From Pannonibacter tanglangensis (lineage in GTDB: Bacteria; Pseudomonadota; Alphaproteobacteria; Rhizobiales; Stappiaceae), in NCBI RefSeq assembly GCF_009915685.1, contig NZ_JAABLP010000002.1: a stretch of DNA of 64,000 nucleotides; one strand, written 5' to 3'. Under the pieces are notes generated by a model that was not told the origin of the DNA, made no database searches, and saw nothing but the letters and a program-made list of their open reading frames with translations. Made by a program: the position numbers and the translations under genes. Of this stretch, positions 8,810-19,000 are shown in pieces (position 1 is the stretch's first letter; each line of letters begins with the position of its first letter).

Positions 8810-9730
8810 TCAGCCCGCGGCCCCGGCCAGCGTGGCAAGGCCGAGGGCAGTCACCATCATTCCACTGACGAAGAGACCGACGCCGACGGCGGAGTACCAG
8901 ACGGCCCGGGCCACCGGATCGCGGACAAAGTGCACCATGCAGCCAACCTGCAAGACCAGCAGCCCGCCGACCGTCAGGGCGGTCAGTGGCAAGGCACTGG
9001 CCGCAAGCACGCCGACGACGCCGGCCTGCGCCCCGGCCATGATCACGCAGGCAATCACCGCCGCAGGCCGGGCCCCGTGCAGGACCGGCAGCGTGCGGAT
9101 GCCCATTGCCTTGTCGCCGGTGATCGCCTTGAAATCATTGAGCGTCAGGATGCCGAGCGCGCCGAGGCCGTACAGCAGGGCGACCACGATCATCGTCCGG
9201 TCCGGCAGTGTTCCGGTCATGGCGGTTGCCGCCGTCAGCCAGGGCAGCGTCTCGTAGCTGAAGCCGACGACCCCGTTGCCGATCCACCCGTTCTGCTTGA
9301 AGCGGAAGGGCGGGGCGCTGTAGGCCCAGGCAAAGGCCAGCCCGACGACCGACGCCCCGAAGATCAGCGGGCCCAGCGCCCACGCGGCGAGCAGGGACAG
9401 GAGCGACATCGCCACCGCAATGTAGAGGCCCCAGGCGCCCGGCATGCGGCCGGAGGGAATGACCCGGTCGGGCTCGTTGATGGCATCGACATGCCGGTCG
9501 AACCAGTCATTGACCGCCTGGCTCATGCCGCACAGCAGCGGACCGGCCAGGATCACGCCCAGCAGCACGAAGCCGACGCGCTCACCAAGGCCATGCCCCG
9601 TCGCCACCGCGCCGCAGGCGTAGGCCCACATCGGCGGAAACCAGGTGATCGGCTTGAGCAGCGCAAGGACGGCCCCCGGAGAAGGCCACCCCGGCTGCGA
9701 GGGGGAGCGGGTGAGTTCCATGCCGACCAT
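8810..9730 (-). CDS. bchG: bacteriochlorophyll synthase
   Basis: This UbiA-family prenyltransferase attaches geranylgeranyl (or phytyl) diphosphate to bacteriochlorophyllide a. The 306-aa membrane protein has the first aspartate-rich motif NDWFDRHVDAINEPDRVIPSG around residues 73-93 and the second at NDFKAITGDKAMGIRTLP. About eight hydrophobic segments are visible. Two starts are possible, ATG 9730 and ATG 9721, and neither has a strong ribosome site. A PpsR-type site lies only 22 bp before the first, implying direct repression. It is read toward the PucC-like gene and bchP. Confidence 0.95.
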   Translation of the reverse strand: MVGMELTRSPSQPGWPSPGAVLALLKPITWFPPMWAYACGAVATGHGLGERVGFVLLGVILAGPLLCGMSQAVNDWFDRHVDAINEPDRVIPSGRMPGAWGLYIAVAMSLLSLLAAWALGPLIFGASVVGLAFAWAYSAPPFRFKQNGWIGNGVVGFSYETLPWLTAATAMTGTLPDRTMIVVALLYGLGALGILTLNDFKAITGDKAMGIRTLPVLHGARPAAVIACVIMAGAQAGVVGVLAASALPLTALTVGGLLVLQVGCMVHFVRDPVARAVWYSAVGVGLFVSGMMVTALGLATLAGAAG

Positions 9731-9751
9731 GCTAGGCCGGGGTCAAGGAAG

Positions 9752-9769
9752 TGTCAATTTAAACTGACA
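9752..9769. promoter_or_regulatory. PpsR/CrtJ site before bchG
   Basis: The sequence is TGTCAATTTAAACTGACA, an exact TGT-N12-ACA palindrome with the extended TGTCAAT core. It lies immediately upstream of bchG. Confidence 0.8.
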
Positions 9770-10168
9770 CTCATGCGTCATCAGGCGCTGATCTGTCCAG
9801 TCAGGTTGACGCTTGCCGCAGCGGCTTCGGCCGGGTCCTGGCCGACGCCCGCCCCGCAGGAGGGGTCTGGATGCTGCAGCCCGGCGCTCCCGCGGCGCGG
9901 CTGGCCGCGCGGGCGGGAGGCAAGGCAGCCAACACGGCGGGGCGACCGGCGCCCGGGAGAAGGGACGGGAGCAGGGTCAGGCAGCAGGGACAGGCGGAAG
10001 GGGCAGACGCGTGTCCGAAGGATATGACCCGGGAGGGGCAGCAGGGGCTGACGCGCGGGAGGCGTCGATACGGCCGTGAGCCATGGTCAGGCCCGCGTCG
10101 TCAAGCCCGCGTCCCGCAACGACCGCGTCCGGTGGCGTTGCAGGCCATCGCGGAGGCGGCTGCGGTCG
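9770..10168. other. intergenic stretch between bchG and ppsR
   Basis: This is about 400 bp of high-GC sequence. The open frames in it have the arginine/glycine-rich composition of chance frames. No gene, repeat or clear terminator was found; the region presumably holds the bchG promoter and the 3' end of the ppsR transcript. Confidence 0.5.
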
Positions 10169-11593
10169 TCAGGAGCCGGGCCGATAGTTCTCCAGCCCAT
10201 AGCGCCTCAGCTTGATGTAGAGGCTCTGCCGCGACAGGCCGAGCATTTCGGCGGCGCTGGCGCGGTTGTTGTTGGTCTGGTCGAGCGCGGCCTCGATGCA
10301 GATCTTCTCCACCACGTCGAGCGACTCGCGGATCAGTTCCTTCAGCGGCACCTTGCCGACGAGGCTCGCAAAGCCCTCGGCCTGTTCCTGCGTTGCCTGC
10401 GGCTGCAGCGCCGGCTTGTCGCTGCCTGCAACCGGGATCAGCAGGAACTGGACCGTCTCGCTCGCCGGGTGGAAGCGTGCGGACACGGAAACCGACTGTT
10501 CCTCGCCATGGCTGTCGGTGAGGGCGGAGGCAAAACCGCTGATCTTCCGTTCATCGGCGACGCGGGCAAGCAGCACGTTCAGCTCCAGCGCGGTCTTGCC
10601 GATCCAGGTCGAGGCGTTGCGCCCGAGGACCTGATTGTGCGTCGGCGCATGGATGAGATCCAGGAACAGCGCGTTGGCCGCCAGGATCGCGCCGCTGCGG
10701 TCGGTGGCCAGCGCGGCCTCGGGCAGCAGGTCGAGATTGAACTCCACGGGCCCCGCGCTCTGTGCGCCGGCGGTTGCCGGATCGCGCGTCGCCGAGAGGC
10801 TCATGATCAGGTTGGTCGTGCCATATTCCCGGTACGCCTGAAGGCGCGCGTCGATGGCGCATCCCTTCGTGGCCTCAAGGCCGGCCAGCATCACCGGCTC
10901 GCCGCTGTGCCGGGCCTCGCCGATGGCATCGGCCAGCCGGTCGCGGTCCTGCTTGCGGAAGAGATCGCGCACCGGCTTGCCGGTCAGCGCGGCGACGCTC
11001 ACGGACAGGAGCTGGCCGGCGGCGGCATTGGCCTCCAGAACGGTGCGGCGCTCGCCGTCGAGGACCACATGTGCGGTCTCCGACAGCCGGAAGACGGTGC
11101 GGTAGCGGGCCTCCGCCTGCCGCAGTTCCCGGTAATCCGCCTCCATGGCGATCTGGGCATCGACCAGCCGCTGCTGCTCGACCATCTGCTGGCGCATCTC
11201 GCGGCCGACGATGATCGTGAAGGGGAAGCCGGCGACGACATGCGGCGTGTAGGCGACCGGCAGGTCCGGCTGGCCGGAGGCGCCATGGTTGACCTGATAG
11301 CCGCGACGCGGCCGCTGCAGCGACGAGGGATCGAGCATCGCATCGATCTTGGGCACCGACTCGGAGGTGACGCAGTCGCGCAGCCGCTTGCCGACGTGGC
11401 GGTCGAGCCCATACACGTCCAGCTCGCGGTTACGGTAATGAAGGCGCTGCAGGACACCATTCTGGTCGACCAGCCCGACGATGTCCGCACCGATCGCGAT
11501 GAGGGAAGTCAGCGCCCGCGTGCCGATCGTCGTCAGCAGATCACTCTCGATGCCTGGGTCCTGCGGGTCGGAGTTGAGCGAGGACGGGGTCAT
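10169..11593 (-). CDS. ppsR: PpsR/CrtJ repressor of photosynthesis genes
   Basis: PpsR is a redox-responsive repressor that binds TGT-N12-ACA palindromes. The 474-aa protein has an N-terminal segment, two PAS-like regions (about 150-270 and 280-400) and a Fis-type helix-turn-helix at the C-terminus (NRASAAEMLGLSRQSLYIKL). Cysteines occur in GCAID in the mid region and in KICIEAA just before the HTH, where redox-active Cys of the family are known. The ATG at 11593 gives the usual length but has no ribosome site; an in-frame TTG a few codons upstream follows AAGGGG and could be used instead. Its probable targets, nine sites, lie in this window. Confidence 0.94.
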   Translation of the reverse strand: MTPSSLNSDPQDPGIESDLLTTIGTRALTSLIAIGADIVGLVDQNGVLQRLHYRNRELDVYGLDRHVGKRLRDCVTSESVPKIDAMLDPSSLQRPRRGYQVNHGASGQPDLPVAYTPHVVAGFPFTIIVGREMRQQMVEQQRLVDAQIAMEADYRELRQAEARYRTVFRLSETAHVVLDGERRTVLEANAAAGQLLSVSVAALTGKPVRDLFRKQDRDRLADAIGEARHSGEPVMLAGLEATKGCAIDARLQAYREYGTTNLIMSLSATRDPATAGAQSAGPVEFNLDLLPEAALATDRSGAILAANALFLDLIHAPTHNQVLGRNASTWIGKTALELNVLLARVADERKISGFASALTDSHGEEQSVSVSARFHPASETVQFLLIPVAGSDKPALQPQATQEQAEGFASLVGKVPLKELIRESLDVVEKICIEAALDQTNNNRASAAEMLGLSRQSLYIKLRRYGLENYRPGS

Positions 11594-12383
11594 TGGGGGA
11601 GCCGATCGATCCAACAAATTCCCCTTTCGGCCTTGCCGGCATCCGGCGCCTCGGGCCACCCAAGCTGCGTTGGACAATAGATATGTCCGAAAATCTTAAT
11701 CGCCATTAGAGGCGTGTCACAAAGCCAGTTTATTCCGATTTCCACAGGTATATCAACATCTTCAACATTACATAAAGGAAATGCAATCAGGGATTGAATT
11801 TGTGCCCGATTGCGCTGCTGCGCCGACGGGCCGCTCCCTCTGGCTACCGGCGTCGGCGTCGCAGATAGATAGGCGCTTGCGGCCTGCTGTCTGACGCGGT
11901 CGGCGCGCCTTGAGCTGATCGCCGACGGCGCGGCGCAAGGTCCTGGCCGTGGCACCGGGCGTGATCGAGAGCGCGAGGCAGAGCGCAAGAGACCGTTCGA
12001 GGCAGGGCCAGCGAAGGCCGCAGAGAGGGGGGCAGAGAGGGGGCCAGGGACGGGGCCAGCGACCCGGCAGGAGGAGGCGACGGCGCCAATGTTCTGTCTG
12101 GCGAAGATCCAGCCAGGTGCGGCAGCCACTCTGCGGGCAGGCGCGGCCACTCTGCGGGCAGGCGCGGCCAGTCTGCGGGCGGGCGCGGCTGCCATGCACC
12201 CGGACGACCGCACGCCGGCTCCCCGGCCGCGGAGTGCCGTGTCGTCCTGTCGGTCATGGTTGCCGCTGATCCTCACGTGCGGTCGGCCTCCCTGGCCTTG
12301 CGGATAGGGGTCAAGCGTCGGCAAGCGCCGTTGATCCGGGGTTGTACTGAGTGTGTTCCCACCATGAGCCTTGCCTCACCCCC
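11594..12383. other. ppsR-bchF divergent intergenic region
   Basis: This is about 790 bp. The AT-rich part at 11690-11790 beside ppsR probably holds its promoter, with a small inverted repeat GGACA-N7-TGTCC at 11672-11688. The rest is GC-rich, contains tandem repeats and shows no convincing gene; the long frames there translate to low-complexity Ala/Pro/Arg. Confidence 0.5.
12126..12188. repeat. three tandem 21-bp units
   Basis: Three direct repeats of CCACTCTGCGGGCAGGCGCGG are at 12126, 12147 and 12168. The first two are identical and the third differs at two bases. They lie within the ppsR-bchF spacer. Confidence 0.85.
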
Positions 12384-12417
12384 TGTAAACAAAAATAAAC
12401 GTCAATCAAAGTTGACA
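12384..12417. promoter_or_regulatory. overlapping pair of PpsR-type sites before bchF
   Basis: TGTAAACAAAAATAAACG (12384-12401, last base off consensus) overlaps by two bases with CGTCAATCAAAGTTGACA (12400-12417, first base off consensus). They lie 70 bp upstream of the bchF start. Each site lacks one outer base, but together they match the spacing class of CrtJ/PpsR operators. Confidence 0.65.
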
Positions 12418-12487
12418 CTTTCGCCGTGACGGCGTTACGCTCCCTCATCTGCCGATCCCGACACCGGGCGGCGGATGGGAGGCTCGG

Positions 12488-13057
12488 ATGACTGACGCGG
12501 GATACGGCACACCAGCACCGGTGGGGCTGCTCTACACCGAAGAAGAGCGGCAGCGGCGCGACCGGACCGTCTGGACGCTGGTCCAGGGCATCCTGGCGCC
12601 CGTCCAGTTCGTCGTCTTTCTGGTCAGTCTCGGTCTCATCCTGCATTTCCTCGTCACAGGACGCGGCCAGATGCCCGCCGAGGTCTCGGTGGTCGTCAAG
12701 ACGCTGACGCTCTATGCGATCATGGTCACGGGCGCGATCTGGGAGAAGGAAGTCTTCGGCTGCTACCTGTTCGCGCGGCCGTTCTTCTGGGAAGACGTGT
12801 TTTCCATTCTGGTGCTGGCGCTGCACACGGCCTATCTGGCCGCGCTGTTCCTGGCGCTGCTGTCGCCGGCCGGGCTGATGCTTCTGGCGCTGGCCGCCTA
12901 TGCCACCTACCTCGTCAATGCCGGACAGTTCCTCTGGAAGCTGCGCCTTGCCCGTCTCGACCATGCGGCCCGGCAGACGCAGGCATTGTCCCCGGACGGG
13001 CCCGCGCTGCGGCCGGCCCTGCAGCCGGCCCTGAAGCCGGCAGGAGCGGCCCGATGA
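12488..13057 (+). CDS. bchF: 3-vinyl bacteriochlorophyllide hydratase
   Basis: The enzyme adds water to the C3-vinyl group of (bacterio)chlorophyllide, giving the 3-hydroxyethyl intermediate later oxidised by BchC. The 189-aa protein has the family pattern of a short polar N-terminus (YTEEERQRRDRTVWTLVQ) and four hydrophobic helices, with EKEVFGCYLFARPFFWEDVFS in the middle. The tail is a short repeat (ALRPALQPALKPAG). It is first in the bchFNBHLM operon and its TGA overlaps the bchN ATG. PpsR-type sites lie in the promoter region. Confidence 0.95.
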   Translation: MTDAGYGTPAPVGLLYTEEERQRRDRTVWTLVQGILAPVQFVVFLVSLGLILHFLVTGRGQMPAEVSVVVKTLTLYAIMVTGAIWEKEVFGCYLFARPFFWEDVFSILVLALHTAYLAALFLALLSPAGLMLLALAAYATYLVNAGQFLWKLRLARLDHAARQTQALSPDGPALRPALQPALKPAGAAR

Positions 13058-14373
13058 ACCAGATCGCCCCTTCCTCCTGCGCCCCGGCCCCCACCATCCG
13101 CCAGCGCGGCCAGCACGAGGTCTTCTGCGGCCTGACCTCGATCATCTGGCTGCACCGCAAGATGCAGGACACCTTCTTCCTGGTCGTCGGTTCCCGCACC
13201 TGCGCGCATCTGCTGCAATCGGCCGCAGGCGTGATGATCTTTGCCGAGCCCCGCTTTGCCACCGCCATCATGGACGAGCGTGATCTGGCGGGCATGGCCG
13301 ACATGCATGACGAGCTCGACCGGGTGGTTGCCCGGCTCCTCGCCCGTCGGCCGGACATCCGCATGCTGGTTCTGGTCGGCTCCTGCCCCTCCGAGGTGAT
13401 CAAGTTCGATCTGGCGAAGGCGGCGGAACGGCTCAACCGGCAGCATGCGCCCGAGCGGCGTGTGGTGTCCTACTCCGGCAGCGGCATCGAGACGACCTTC
13501 ACGCAGGGCGAGGACAATTTCCTGGCTGCACTCGTCGCCGAAGCTCCGGGCGCCGGTGCCGCCGCTGCCGAGGGCGCCCGGCCCGCCGCGCTGGTGGTGG
13601 CCGGCTGCCTGTCGGACATCGTGGAAGACCAGTTTGCCCGCTACCTCGCCGGCTTCGGCCTTGCGGACGTGCATTTCCTGCCGGCGCGCCACAGCCGGGC
13701 CACCCCGGTGATCGGTCCGCAGACGCGCTACATCCTGGCCCAGCCCTATCTCGGTGCCACGGCCGCCGCCCTCGAGTCACGGGGCGCGCGGCGCATCAAC
13801 GCCCTGTTCCCGCTTGGCGAGGAAGGCACCACCGACTGGCTGCAGGCAATCGCCACCGCCTTCGACGTTCCCGCCGACCGCGTCGAGGCGGTCACCGGGG
13901 CGCCGCGGCGCCGCGCCCATGCAGCGCTTGCCCACCACCGTCCGCTGCTTGCCGGCAAGCGGGTCTTCTTCTTCCCCGATTCCCAGCTTGAGCCGTCGCT
14001 GGCGCGGTTTCTCGCGCGGGAGGCCGGGGCTGAGATCCTGGAGGTCGGCAGCCCGTACCTGCACCGCGATCATTCCGCCGGCGAGCTGGCGCTGCTGCCG
14101 CCGGGCGTGTCCGTCTCCGAAGGGCAGGACGTCGACCTGCAGATCGAGCGCTGCCGGAGCGCCAACCCGGATCTCATCGTCTGCGGCATGGGCCTTGCCA
14201 ATCCCTTCGAGGCGGAGGGCCGGCTGACCAAGTGGTCGATCGAATTCGCCTTCGCCCCCATCCAGGGCTATGAGCAGGCCGGCGACCTGGCAGAGCTGTT
14301 TGCCCGGCCCCTGCGCCGTCAGGGCCTTCTCACCGATCTTGCCGAACCGGGGGAGGGACGGTCATGCAGCTGA
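13054..14373 (+). CDS. bchN: dark-operative protochlorophyllide reductase subunit N
   Basis: BchN and BchB form the NifDK-like heterotetramer that reduces ring D of protochlorophyllide without light; BchL supplies electrons. The 439-aa protein has the cysteines expected for the shared [4Fe-4S] cluster near the N-terminus (EVFCGLT, GSRTCAHLLQSAAG) and in VVAGCLSDIVEDQF. The length is normal. It begins within the bchF stop codon and ends 10 bp inside bchB. The complex is oxygen-sensitive, which contrasts with the oxygen-requiring AcsF in the same cluster. Confidence 0.96.
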   Translation: MNQIAPSSCAPAPTIRQRGQHEVFCGLTSIIWLHRKMQDTFFLVVGSRTCAHLLQSAAGVMIFAEPRFATAIMDERDLAGMADMHDELDRVVARLLARRPDIRMLVLVGSCPSEVIKFDLAKAAERLNRQHAPERRVVSYSGSGIETTFTQGEDNFLAALVAEAPGAGAAAAEGARPAALVVAGCLSDIVEDQFARYLAGFGLADVHFLPARHSRATPVIGPQTRYILAQPYLGATAAALESRGARRINALFPLGEEGTTDWLQAIATAFDVPADRVEAVTGAPRRRAHAALAHHRPLLAGKRVFFFPDSQLEPSLARFLAREAGAEILEVGSPYLHRDHSAGELALLPPGVSVSEGQDVDLQIERCRSANPDLIVCGMGLANPFEAEGRLTKWSIEFAFAPIQGYEQAGDLAELFARPLRRQGLLTDLAEPGEGRSCS

Positions 14374-16013
14374 GCCTGTGGACCTACGAGGGGCCGCCGC
14401 ATGTCGGGGCGATGCGCATCGCCGCCTCCATGCAGGGCGTGCATTTCGTCCTGCATGCGCCGCAGGGCGACACCTATGCCGACCTCCTGTTCACCATGAT
14501 CGAACGGCGCGACAGCCGGCCGCCGGTCACCTACACGACCTTCCAGGCGCGCGACCTCGGCGGCTCGACGGCGGACGGCTTCAAGACCGCCTGCCGCAAC
14601 GCGGTCGAACGGTTCCGGCCGGACCTGCTGCTGGTCGGCGCCTCTTGCACGGCGGAGCTGCTGCAGGACGATCCGGGCGGCCTCGCCAGGACGCTGGAGC
14701 TCGACATTCCCGTCGTGCCGCTCGACCTGCCGTCGTACCAGAAGAAGGAAACCTGGGGCGCGGCCGAGACCTTCTACCGTCTGGTGCGGGCCTGCGCCGG
14801 TTCGGCCCCGCGCCAGGGGACGCCGCCCCGGGCCAGTTGCAACCTGCTCGGCCCGACCGCGCTCGGGTTCCGCAATCGGGACGACGTCCGCGAAATCGCG
14901 GCGCTGCTGGCAGCCAACGGTCTCGATGTCCGTGTCATCGCCCCGCTTGGCGCCCGGCCGCAGGATCTGGCGCGCCTGCCCGAGGCGGCCTTCAACATCG
15001 TGCTCTACCCGGAAATCGCCGATACGGCCGCCCGCTGGCTGCAGCGGACCCACGGCATGCCGTTCGTGTCGACTTCGCCCATCGGCGTGGGCGGGACCCG
15101 CGACTTCCTGCGCGAGGTCCGGGCGATGGCGGGCCTTGATGCGGATGCGGTCGCCTCCGCACCGGACCGCCTGAGCTGGTACTCCCGCTCGATCGACAGC
15201 ACCTATCTCACCGGCAAGCGCGTGTTCATCTTCGGCGATGCCACCCATGCCATCGCCGCCGCACGCGTCGCCAGCCGCGAGCTGGGCTTCCAGGTCTGCG
15301 GGCTTGGCACCTACATGCGCGAGTTTGCCCGCGACGTCCGTGAAGCCGCAGCTGGCCACGGCATCGAGGCGCTGATCTCGGATGACCACCTCGAGGTCGA
15401 GGCGGCCATCCTCGAGGCCCGGCCCGAACTCGTGCTCGGCACCCAGATGGAACGGCATATCGCCAAGCGGCTGCGCGTGCCCTGTGCCGTCATTTCCGCC
15501 CCCGTGCATGTGCAGGATTTCCCGGCCCGCTACTCGCCGCAGATGGGCTTCGAGGGGGCCAATGTCCTCTTCGACAGCTGGGTCCATCCGCTGATGATGG
15601 GCCTGGAGGAACATCTCCTCGGCATGTTCCGGGATGATTTCGAGTTCAACGACCAGGCGGCGCCCTCGCATCTCGGCTCGGCCAAGGCCGCCGGCCCCGA
15701 GACCACGCTGCCGGCTGGCTCCGCCGCTCTGCCGCATGTCGATGACCGGATGAAGGTCGCGACCGGACAGGCAGCGGGAGACGCGACCGGGACCGCGCCC
15801 CTTGCCGCCCCCGCGGCTGGCAGCCCCATTGCGGTGGCTCAGGATCCGGTCCTGGCGCTCTGGACCGCCGATGCCGAGCGCGAGCTGAAGAAGGTTCCCT
15901 TCTTCGTGCGCGGCAAGGCCCGCCGCAACACGGAGCATTTCGCCGCTGCCAACGGCATTCACCCCATCACCGTGGAGACGTTGTACGATGCGAAAGCCCA
16001 TTTCGCCCGATAG
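14364..16013 (+). CDS. bchB: dark-operative protochlorophyllide reductase subunit B
   Basis: This is the catalytic partner of BchN in reduction of protochlorophyllide to chlorophyllide a. The 549-aa protein starts MQLSLWTYEGPPHVGAMRIA. It contributes a cysteine and the unusual aspartate ligand region, with GASCTAELLQDDPGG at about residue 94. The C-terminal PCP-reductase-type domain (FVRGKARRNTEHFAAANG) is separated from the core by a 60-70-residue low-complexity Ala/Gly/Thr linker, longer than usual. It overlaps bchH by 26 bp. Confidence 0.96.
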   Translation: MQLSLWTYEGPPHVGAMRIAASMQGVHFVLHAPQGDTYADLLFTMIERRDSRPPVTYTTFQARDLGGSTADGFKTACRNAVERFRPDLLLVGASCTAELLQDDPGGLARTLELDIPVVPLDLPSYQKKETWGAAETFYRLVRACAGSAPRQGTPPRASCNLLGPTALGFRNRDDVREIAALLAANGLDVRVIAPLGARPQDLARLPEAAFNIVLYPEIADTAARWLQRTHGMPFVSTSPIGVGGTRDFLREVRAMAGLDADAVASAPDRLSWYSRSIDSTYLTGKRVFIFGDATHAIAAARVASRELGFQVCGLGTYMREFARDVREAAAGHGIEALISDDHLEVEAAILEARPELVLGTQMERHIAKRLRVPCAVISAPVHVQDFPARYSPQMGFEGANVLFDSWVHPLMMGLEEHLLGMFRDDFEFNDQAAPSHLGSAKAAGPETTLPAGSAALPHVDDRMKVATGQAAGDATGTAPLAAPAAGSPIAVAQDPVLALWTADAERELKKVPFFVRGKARRNTEHFAAANGIHPITVETLYDAKAHFAR

Positions 16014-19000
16014 CCGTCCCGCCGTGCGGGTGGTCCTGATCACGCTCGACAATCACATTGCGGCTGCGGTGGATGACGCCCGGCTGCTGCTGCGGGAGGA
16101 TCTGCCCGGGCTCGTCCTCAGCGTCCACGCAGCCACCGACTGGGCCGACCACCCGGACCGGCTGGAGGCCTGCCGGGAGGCGATCCGGACGGGCGACATC
16201 ATCATCGTGTCGATGATCTTCGTCGAGGAGCACGTGCGGGCGATTGCCGACGCCCTCGAGGCTCGGCACCGCGATTGCGATGCCATGGTCTGCTGCATGT
16301 CGGCCGGCACGATCATGAAGTACACGTCCATGGGCCGCTTCCGGATGGATGGCCCGCAGACCGGCCCGCTGGCACTGCTGAAGAAGCTGCGCGGCGGCAG
16401 CTCGGGCAACGGCCGCGACAGCGGCCGCACCGCCGGCGAGCGCCAGATGGCCATGCTTCGCCGCCTGCCCAAGCTGCTCAAGTTCATTCCCGGCACGGCC
16501 CAGGATGTGCGGACCTATTTCTTGACGCTGCAGTACCGGATCGCCGCATCCGACCGCAACATCGCCAACATGGTCCGGCTCCTGGTCGGTCGCTATGCTG
16601 CCGGCGAGCGCAAGGCCCTGCGGGGCCGGATCACGGCTGCCGCGCCTGAAGACTATCCGGAAATCGGCCTCTATCACCCGCGCATGACGCCGCGCATCCT
16701 GTCCCGGACCCGGGACCTGCCGCGCCCGGCCCGTCCCGAGGGCAGCATCGGCCTTCTGCTGCTGCGCACCTACATCCTGTCGGGCGACACCGGTCACTAT
16801 GATGCGGTCATCGCCGCGCTGGAGGCTCGGGGGCTTTCGGTCGTTCCCGTGTTCTGCTCGGGCCTCGACATGCGCGCGGCCATCGAGGCCTTCATGACCG
16901 GCGCCGACGGCCGGCCGACGGTGGATGCGCTGTGCTCGCTGACCGGCTTCTCGCTGGTCGGCGGTCCCGCCTACAGCGATCCTGTGGCCGCCGCCCGCAC
17001 GCTGGAGGCGCTGGACGTGCCCTACATGGCCGCCTGCGTCACCGAATTCCAGACGCGGGAGGGCTGGCAGGCCTCGACACGGGGGCTGACGCCGATCGAG
17101 ACCACGCTGATGGTGGCGATCCCGGAGCTTGACGGGGCAACCGGCTCGATGGTCATCGGCGGCCGGTCGAGTGCGGGTGACACCGCGCAGGCCTGCATCT
17201 GTGCGCGCCAGCAGGGGGCATGCCCCTCGGGACGCGCCTGCATGCGGCCGGATGACGAGCGGGTCGGACTGCTGGCCGACCGTCTTGCGGCGCTGGTGCG
17301 CCTGCGCCGCACGCCGCGCGCCGACCGCCGGCTGGCCGTCACCCTGTTCAACTTCCCGCCGAATGGCGGCAACATCGGCACGGCCGCGTTCCTGTCCGTG
17401 TTCGAGAGCCTGTTCGAGACCATGCGCCGGCTCCGGGCCGAGGGCTATGACGTCGAGGTTCCCGCCGATGCGGCGACCTTGCAGGACATGCTCCTCAACG
17501 GCAATGCGGCCCGTCACGGCACCGAGGCCAACGTGCATGTGACCGTCGCGGCCGACGACCATCTGCGCCAGGAGCCGCATCTCGCCGACATCGAGGCCCA
17601 GTGGGGTCCTGCACCCGGACGCGTGCTGTCGAATGGCCGTGGCTTGCATGTTCTGGGTCGGCAGTTCGGCAAGCTTCTGGTCGGCATCCAGCCGCCTTTC
17701 GGCTACGAAGGCGATCCGATGCGGCTGCTCTTCGAGGGCGGCTTTGCGCCCAACCATGCCTTCGCCGCCTACTACACCTATCTGCGGAAGACCTACGGGG
17801 CGCATGCGGTGCTGCATTTCGGCACCCACGGCGCGCTGGAGTTCATGCCGGGCAAACACACGGGCCTCTCCGGCACCTGCTGGCCGGACCGGTTGCTCGG
17901 ACCCCTGCCGAACTACTATCTCTATGCCGCGAACAATCCGTCCGAAGGGTCCATCGCCAAGCGCCGCTCGGCCGCCACGCTGATTTCCTACCTGACGCCG
18001 TCGGTCACCGAAGCCGGTCTCTACAAGGGACTGCAGGGCCTGAAGGCCAGTCTCGACCATTACCGCGGCCTTGCGCCCGGCGTCGATGCCGAGCGGGAGC
18101 GGCTCCTTCTCGTCATCCGCAGCCAGGCGGAGCAGCTGGGTCTCACCTCCGGGACGCAGGACCTGACGACCGAGGCCTTCGTGCTGCGCCTCGTGGCGAT
18201 GGTCACGGAGATGGAATACGCGCTCATTCCCGACGGTCTGCACGTGATCGGGCGCGGAATGGGCCCGCGCGAGCGCGCCGAGATGCTGCAGCACATGGCC
18301 ACCGGCCTGTCGGCCGGGACCGTCGCCCTGCCGGATCCGGCGCTGCTGGCGAGCATTGCCGCCGGCGACAGCGCGGCCGTCACGGAGGCGCTGGCCACCC
18401 TCGATCCGGAGGCCCGGCAGCTGGTCGGCAAGCTGGTCGAGATCGACCGCAACCTGTCGGACAACCGCGAGCTTGACGGGCTGGTGCGGGCGCTCGATGC
18501 CCGTTTCGTGCCGCCGTCGCCCTCCGGCGACCTGCTGCGCACGCCGGATCTGCTGCCCACCGGGCGCAACATCCACGGCTTCGACCCCTTCGGCATCCCG
18601 AGCAAGTTCGCCCAGGAAGACGGCATGCGCCAGGCGGCGCTGGTGCTGGAGCGGCACATGCAGGCCGACGGGCGGCTGCCGGAAACGGTCGCCATGGTGC
18701 TGTGGGGCACCGACAACCTCAAGACCGGCGGCGCCCCGCTGGCGCAGGCGCTGGCGCTGATGGGCGCGCGGCCTCGGCTGGACGCCTACAACCGGGTCTG
18801 CGGCGCGGAACTGATCCCGCTGGAGGAGCTGAAGCGCCCGCGCATCGATGCGGTCATGACCCTTTCGGGCATTTTCCGCGATCTGCTGCCGATCCAGGCC
18901 AGCATGCTGGCCGAGGCGAGCTATCTGGCGGCGACGGCAGACGAGCCCGAGACGCTCAACTTCATCCGCAAGCATGCCCTGGCCTATTGCGCCGCCAAGG

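Noticed and set aside
12126..12188. Tandem 21-bp units as a CRISPR array
   Set aside because: Direct repeats are contiguous without spacers and no cas genes are near.
11844..12257. Minus-strand frame in the ppsR-bchF spacer encoding a repetitive Pro/Leu/Ala protein
   Set aside because: Composition follows the 21-bp tandem repeat; no ribosome site or conserved domain.
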